Of a DNA stretch of 64,000 bases, positions 60,931-64,000 are shown one piece after another. Both the position numbers and the translations under genes were made by a program. How positions within the stretch are numbered: position 1 is the stretch's first letter; the number at the start of each line of letters is the position of its first letter. The stretch is from positions 496,001-560,000 of the forward strand of contig NZ_RCCE01000002.1 in assembly GCF_003663885.1 (NCBI RefSeq), read 5' to 3'. The notes beneath the pieces are model-generated. The model was not told where the DNA came from. It did not search any database and saw nothing but the letters and a program-made list of their open reading frames with translations. Source of the stretch: Litoreibacter meonggei (lineage in GTDB: Bacteria > Pseudomonadota > Alphaproteobacteria > Rhodobacterales > Rhodobacteraceae).

Positions 60931-61431
60931 ATGAAACGGGTTATCAAGATTGCGGCTTTGGTCGCATGTTTGCTGTGGTCTCCAGTGCTGGCCCTCGCGG
61001 CGGAGCGCGGCCCAGTCACGAATCTTCCTCTTCCACGTTTCGTTTCTCTAAAGGCCGCCGAGGGCAACGTGCGCCGCGGCCCGTCCCTATCCCATCGCAT
61101 TGATTGGGTGTTCAAACATCGCAATATGCCACTGCAGATCGTGGCGGAACACGGGCATTGGCGACGCGTAGTTGATCGCGATGGCGCCGGAGGATGGGTC
61201 CACTACACGCTTCTGTCCGGCTCGCGCTTTAGCTTGATCGAAGAGGACATGACACCGATTTACAAGGTGGCCGATACCGGATCGAACGTCGTCGCCCATG
61301 CCGAGTTGGGTGTCGTCGCGCGTTTGGGCAAATGCGACCAGTATTGGTGTCGTGTTACAGTCGAGGGCACCAAAGGTTGGATGCCCCGTGAAAAGCTGTG
61401 GGGCCTGTTGCCCGGCGAGATTCGCGAATAA
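60931..61431 (+). CDS. Exported SH3-like domain protein
   Basis: A 166-residue protein with a signal peptide (KRVIKIAALVACLLWSPVLALAA). The mature part has two bacterial SH3-type repeats: FVSLKAAEGNVRRGPSLSHRIDWVF, then AEHGHWRRVVDRDGAGGWVHYTLLSG, then DTGSNVVAHAELGVVARLGKCDQYWCRVTVEGTKGWMPREKLWG. Such domains bind cell-wall peptides or scaffold envelope proteins. The start at 60931 has AGGA upstream. Monocistronic in appearance. Confidence 0.88.
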   Translation: MKRVIKIAALVACLLWSPVLALAAERGPVTNLPLPRFVSLKAAEGNVRRGPSLSHRIDWVFKHRNMPLQIVAEHGHWRRVVDRDGAGGWVHYTLLSGSRFSLIEEDMTPIYKVADTGSNVVAHAELGVVARLGKCDQYWCRVTVEGTKGWMPREKLWGLLPGEIRE

Positions 61432-61462
61432 TTTTGGTTTTTCCAAAAAAGATTTGACCACC

Positions 61463-61489
61463 TGTCGAAATGGCTGATCCTCATTCGTC
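61463..61489 (+). promoter_or_regulatory. ECF42-type promoter (TGTCGA-N17-CGTC)
   Basis: TGTCGA at 61463-61468 and CGTC at 61486-61489 are 17 bases apart, 45 bases before the YCII-domain ATG. This agrees with the bipartite promoter reported for ECF42 sigma factors, and the sigma factor itself is encoded in the transcript, implying autoregulation. Confidence 0.7.
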
Positions 61490-61533
61490 ATGTTTATGAG
61501 AGCAGTTTCGCTTTTTTACAGGAGACACAGATC

Positions 61534-61881
61534 ATGAGATACACATTTTTGCTCTACACTGATCCAGCTGACCTCGCCCATATGACGCCCGAAGACTGGG
61601 TAGGAGAGAAAGAAGCATACGGCACCTATATTGATGCCTTGAAAGACGCTGGTGTGTTTTTGGATACCGACAGGCTGGCGGCAATACACACAGCAACCAC
61701 GCTGAGCGAACGAGGCGGTGAGTTGCGCGTGCAAGACGGTCCATTTGCGGACACAAAAGAGACGCTTGGCGGCTTTTTCGTCGTCGATGTGCCTGACTTG
61801 GATACGGCTATGGCATGGGCGCAAAAATGCCCCGCTGCGAGACGCGGCAAGGTCGAAATTCGTGCCTCGGCTATGGTCTAA
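61534..61881 (+). CDS. YCII-related DGPF domain protein
   Basis: A 115-residue protein of the YCII fold, MRYTFLLYTDPADLAHMTPE at the start, with the namesake DGPF at 68-71 (QDGPFADTKETLGGFFVVDVPDLDTAMAWAQKCPAA). DGPF proteins are the conserved neighbours and targets of ECF42 sigma factors. AGGAGA precedes the ATG. The sigma gene begins three bases after its stop. The biochemical role is unknown. Confidence 0.9.
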   Translation: MRYTFLLYTDPADLAHMTPEDWVGEKEAYGTYIDALKDAGVFLDTDRLAAIHTATTLSERGGELRVQDGPFADTKETLGGFFVVDVPDLDTAMAWAQKCPAARRGKVEIRASAMV

Positions 61882-61884
61882 CCC

Positions 61885-63090
61885 GTGAAAGGATCCACCA
61901 AGGCGCGCGCAGAGGAAGTCGCGCGCGCCTCTTATGGACGATTGCTAGCCATCTTGGCGTCGCATGATCATGACATTGCCGCCGCTGAAGATGCGTTGGC
62001 AGAGGCGTTCGCGAAAGCCCTTGAGCACTGGCCCCTGCGCGGCATCCCTAATAACCCTGAAGGCTGGTTAATCACCGCTGCGCGGCGTGGGCGCATTGAT
62101 GCAGCCCGTAAACACGCCCGCACCAAACCCCTGGAGCAGCATGCCGACTACATGGCGCGTTCCGATCAACATGATGAAATACCTGATGAACGCCTTAGCC
62201 TCATGCTGGTCTGCGCACATCCCGCCTTGTCGTCGGCAATCCACGCCCCGCTCATGCTGCAATGCGTCCTTGGTTTAAGTTCCGAACGCATTGCGTTGGC
62301 ATTTCAAACGCGACCGTCAACGATGGCGCAACGCTTGGTACGCGCGAAGTCCAAAATTCGAGATGCCGGGATCACATTTGAGCGGCCCGATCGTGACGCG
62401 TTGCCAGACCGGATTTCGACTGTTCTAGAAGCAACGTACGCCGCCTACTCGATTGACTGGATGCTTTTTCCTGATGGGCGGGATTTGAGCCGCGAGGCGC
62501 TGTTCCTTGCGGATCTTGTGGCGCACTTGAGCCCCGAAACACCTGAAGCTTTGGGTCTCAGCGCGTTGATCAGCTTCCTAAGTGCCCGCCAAGATGCTCG
62601 ACTGAAGGACGGGATGCTCGTGCCGTTAGATGAGCAGAATATTGGCCTTTGGGACCATCGCATGATCGACCATGCCAACCGCATCTTGGCCAATGCCTCA
62701 GTGGCGCGCCAGCTTGGGCGATTTCAGTTGGAGGCTTCAATACAAGCGGTACATGCAGCCCGCGCCACAACTGGGACGACCGATTGGGAGGCCGTGGCTC
62801 AGCTTTATACGGGCCTGAATGCGTTGTTTCCAACGCTGGGAAGTCGCATCGGACAGGCCGCAGCTATAGCGCAAGCACGGTGCGCGAAGGACGGCTTGGC
62901 TCTGTTGGACCAATTGCCCACGAGGCAGGTTGCCAATTTCCAACCCTACTGGGCTACCCGCGCCCAGCTTCTGCGCGATGATGCGCCTCAACAGGCTAAG
63001 CCATGCTATGATAAGGCCATTGCACTGTGCACAGAGCCACCTTTGCGTCGATGGCTAGAGGCGCAAGCGGCAACTCTAAAACTACACTAG
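61885..63090 (+). CDS. ECF42-type sigma factor with C-terminal extension
   Basis: A 401-residue ECF sigma factor. Sigma region 2 is at ~10-80 (ASYGRLLAILASHDHDIAAAEDALAEAFAKALEHWPLRGIPNNPEGWLITAARRGRIDAARK) and region 4 at ~115-165 (LMLQCVLGLSSERIALAFQTRPSTMAQRLVRAKSKIR). A ~230-residue helical extension follows, TPR-like toward its end, which in this group replaces an anti-sigma factor and is needed for activity. The start is GTG. It is coupled to the DGPF gene, the hallmark of ECF42. Confidence 0.92.
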   Translation: MKGSTKARAEEVARASYGRLLAILASHDHDIAAAEDALAEAFAKALEHWPLRGIPNNPEGWLITAARRGRIDAARKHARTKPLEQHADYMARSDQHDEIPDERLSLMLVCAHPALSSAIHAPLMLQCVLGLSSERIALAFQTRPSTMAQRLVRAKSKIRDAGITFERPDRDALPDRISTVLEATYAAYSIDWMLFPDGRDLSREALFLADLVAHLSPETPEALGLSALISFLSARQDARLKDGMLVPLDEQNIGLWDHRMIDHANRILANASVARQLGRFQLEASIQAVHAARATTGTTDWEAVAQLYTGLNALFPTLGSRIGQAAAIAQARCAKDGLALLDQLPTRQVANFQPYWATRAQLLRDDAPQQAKPCYDKAIALCTEPPLRRWLEAQAATLKLH

Positions 63091-63914
63091 GCAAGGAAGG
63101 CGAAGCGCTTTGCCAGTTCTGACCACAATTCTTCAGACGCCGCGGTCAACAACCTGCCTTCGCGCATGGTTGGGTGATAGTCGCGTCCGTCAAGAAGCCG
63201 AACCACACCGCCCGCTTCTTGATAAACTAAGACCCCTGCCGCATGGTCCCAAACGTTGAGCATCCCGGTCAGGTAAAACTGCGACGCTCCGCCCGCAAGC
63301 AGGCGGTATTCGTGACAAGCACAGCGCAAGGACTGCGTACGGCGGAAAGCGGAAAGCTGTGCCGCGATCCGGGCCTGTTCGGGTTTTGCGAAGAGGTACA
63401 TCCCGACATAACCGAAGCAGTCGGACAGTTCCGGTGGCGTATCAAGAGTAAGACGCCGGCGCTTTCCGTTGGCGCCGCAAAACCACGCTCCTCGCCCCTC
63501 GGTAGCGACTATCCAGTCATCATAGCTGGGGTCATAGAGCAGACCGAACACGATTTTTCCGTCCTCGATAACAGACAAGATGACGCCGTAAGTTGCTATT
63601 CCGTTGGCAAAATTCCATGTTCCGTCGATCGGATCGATCACCACCACTTGGCCCTGCCCCACGCGGTCGAGAATTGACTTATCGGCAGAAACAGCTTCTT
63701 CCCCCACAATCGCGGCGTTGGGCAAAAGCTCACGAACGGCGGCAGTGATAGCCAACTCCGCTGCGCGGTCGGCCACCGTCACAAGATCGTCTGGCGCAGA
63801 CTTGCTGTCGATATCCGAGACATCAAGGTTACGGAAAAGCGGCCTGATTTCTTTGGCGGCAACATCGCGGACGATTTGGATCAGGGCGTCCGACTGTTCA
63901 GAGGTGAGGTTCAT
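63087..63914 (-). CDS. Inositol monophosphatase family protein
   Basis: A 275-residue Mg-dependent phosphatase. The metal motifs are GEE (71-73), DPIDGT (94-99, VVVIDPIDGTWNFANGIATYG) and WDHAAG (NVWDHAAGVLVYQEAGG). It could be a sugar- or inositol-phosphatase or a histidinol-phosphatase; these cannot be separated here. It overlaps the end of an upstream gene by four bases (ATGA) and the end of the sigma factor gene by four bases on the other strand. Confidence 0.9.
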   Translation of the reverse strand: MNLTSEQSDALIQIVRDVAAKEIRPLFRNLDVSDIDSKSAPDDLVTVADRAAELAITAAVRELLPNAAIVGEEAVSADKSILDRVGQGQVVVIDPIDGTWNFANGIATYGVILSVIEDGKIVFGLLYDPSYDDWIVATEGRGAWFCGANGKRRRLTLDTPPELSDCFGYVGMYLFAKPEQARIAAQLSAFRRTQSLRCACHEYRLLAGGASQFYLTGMLNVWDHAAGVLVYQEAGGVVRLLDGRDYHPTMREGRLLTAASEELWSELAKRFAFLA

Positions 63915-64000
63915 GCGACGTTGTCCAATCCACGACCTTTTAACAGCGCATCCACGCCCGGAAGGCGGCCACGAAACTCGGTATAAAGCACGTCCGCGTC
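63911..64000 (-). CDS. C-terminal 29 codons of an unidentified protein (cut by window edge)
   Basis: The minus-strand frame enters at 64000 and ends at 63911 with TGA overlapping the ATG of the phosphatase gene. It reads DADVLYTEFRGRLPGVDALL and ends KGRGLDNVA. The coupling shows the two are in one operon. Too little is present to name the family. Confidence 0.6.
   Translation of the reverse strand, partial: DADVLYTEFRGRLPGVDALLKGRGLDNVA

Noticed and set aside
1-64000. Prophage, insertion sequence, integron or CRISPR array
   Set aside because: No transposase, integrase, phage structural gene, direct-repeat array or attachment duplication beside tRNA-Glu was seen.

Overview
The window is ordinary high-GC alphaproteobacterial chromosome, almost certainly from a marine Rhodobacterales (Roseobacter-type) heterotroph. 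Supporting signs are the hom-glpX-recJ block, a DUF1489 gene, a VPLPA-CTERM surface protein, short-form HisG paired with HisZ, a B12-dependent ribonucleotide reductase, a dimethylglycine-dehydrogenase-like protein and an MttB-type methyltransferase. Genes are densely packed with many ATGA or 1-base overlaps. I see no insertion sequence, prophage, integrase, rRNA or CRISPR array. One tRNA gene (Glu, UUC) is present.

Layout. 1-10600: malic enzyme (cut by the left edge), a VOC/cupin protein, NAD kinase, glyA, a VPLPA-CTERM protein, a TetR regulator with a small lipoprotein, then hom, glpX and recJ. 10657-12541: tRNA-Glu with its promoter, then an H-NOX haem protein overlapping an HNOBA-GGDEF diguanylate cyclase, which suggests NO-to-c-di-GMP signalling. 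12784-18978: the most unusual stretch. It has an MttB-family methyltransferase and a HAD phosphatase on the minus strand, divergent from a 1060-residue fusion of a cytoplasmic reductive dehalogenase with a phthalate-dioxygenase-reductase-like FMN/NAD/2Fe-2S module, followed by an overlapping SRPBCC gene. 18959-21982: zinc uptake (znuB, znuC, zur, divergent znuA) around a candidate Zur box.

21992-30994: a catabolic cluster with a LysR regulator, HyuA/HyuB (hydantoinase, oxoprolinase or ketone-carboxylase family), a beta-keto-acid cleavage enzyme, an SDR dehydrogenase, an acyl-CoA dehydrogenase and a CaiB-type CoA-transferase. Together they could carboxylate a ketone or open a ring and feed the product to CoA-linked degradation. 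31021-40782: housekeeping genes nrdJ, DUF1489, hisG-hisZ-hisS, slyX and dnaE. 40914-51264: a small secreted protein, an ArsR regulator, then a purine block in which xdhA-xdhB-xdhC run directly into a BMP-type nucleoside ABC transporter with a small membrane protein between its two permeases.

51324-64000: orphan norEF, aldo/keto reductase and DadA-like oxidase, small envelope proteins, a dimethylglycine-dehydrogenase-like enzyme, an MltB-like transglycosylase, a csbD-PNPOx stress pair with an EcfG-like promoter, a 2-hydroxyacid dehydrogenase, an SH3 protein, a YCII/DGPF plus ECF42-type sigma pair with a matching upstream promoter, an inositol-monophosphatase-family enzyme and the last codons of another gene at the right edge. 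Three predicted corrinoid-linked proteins (RdhA fusion, MttB homologue, NrdJ) make B12 a recurring theme.
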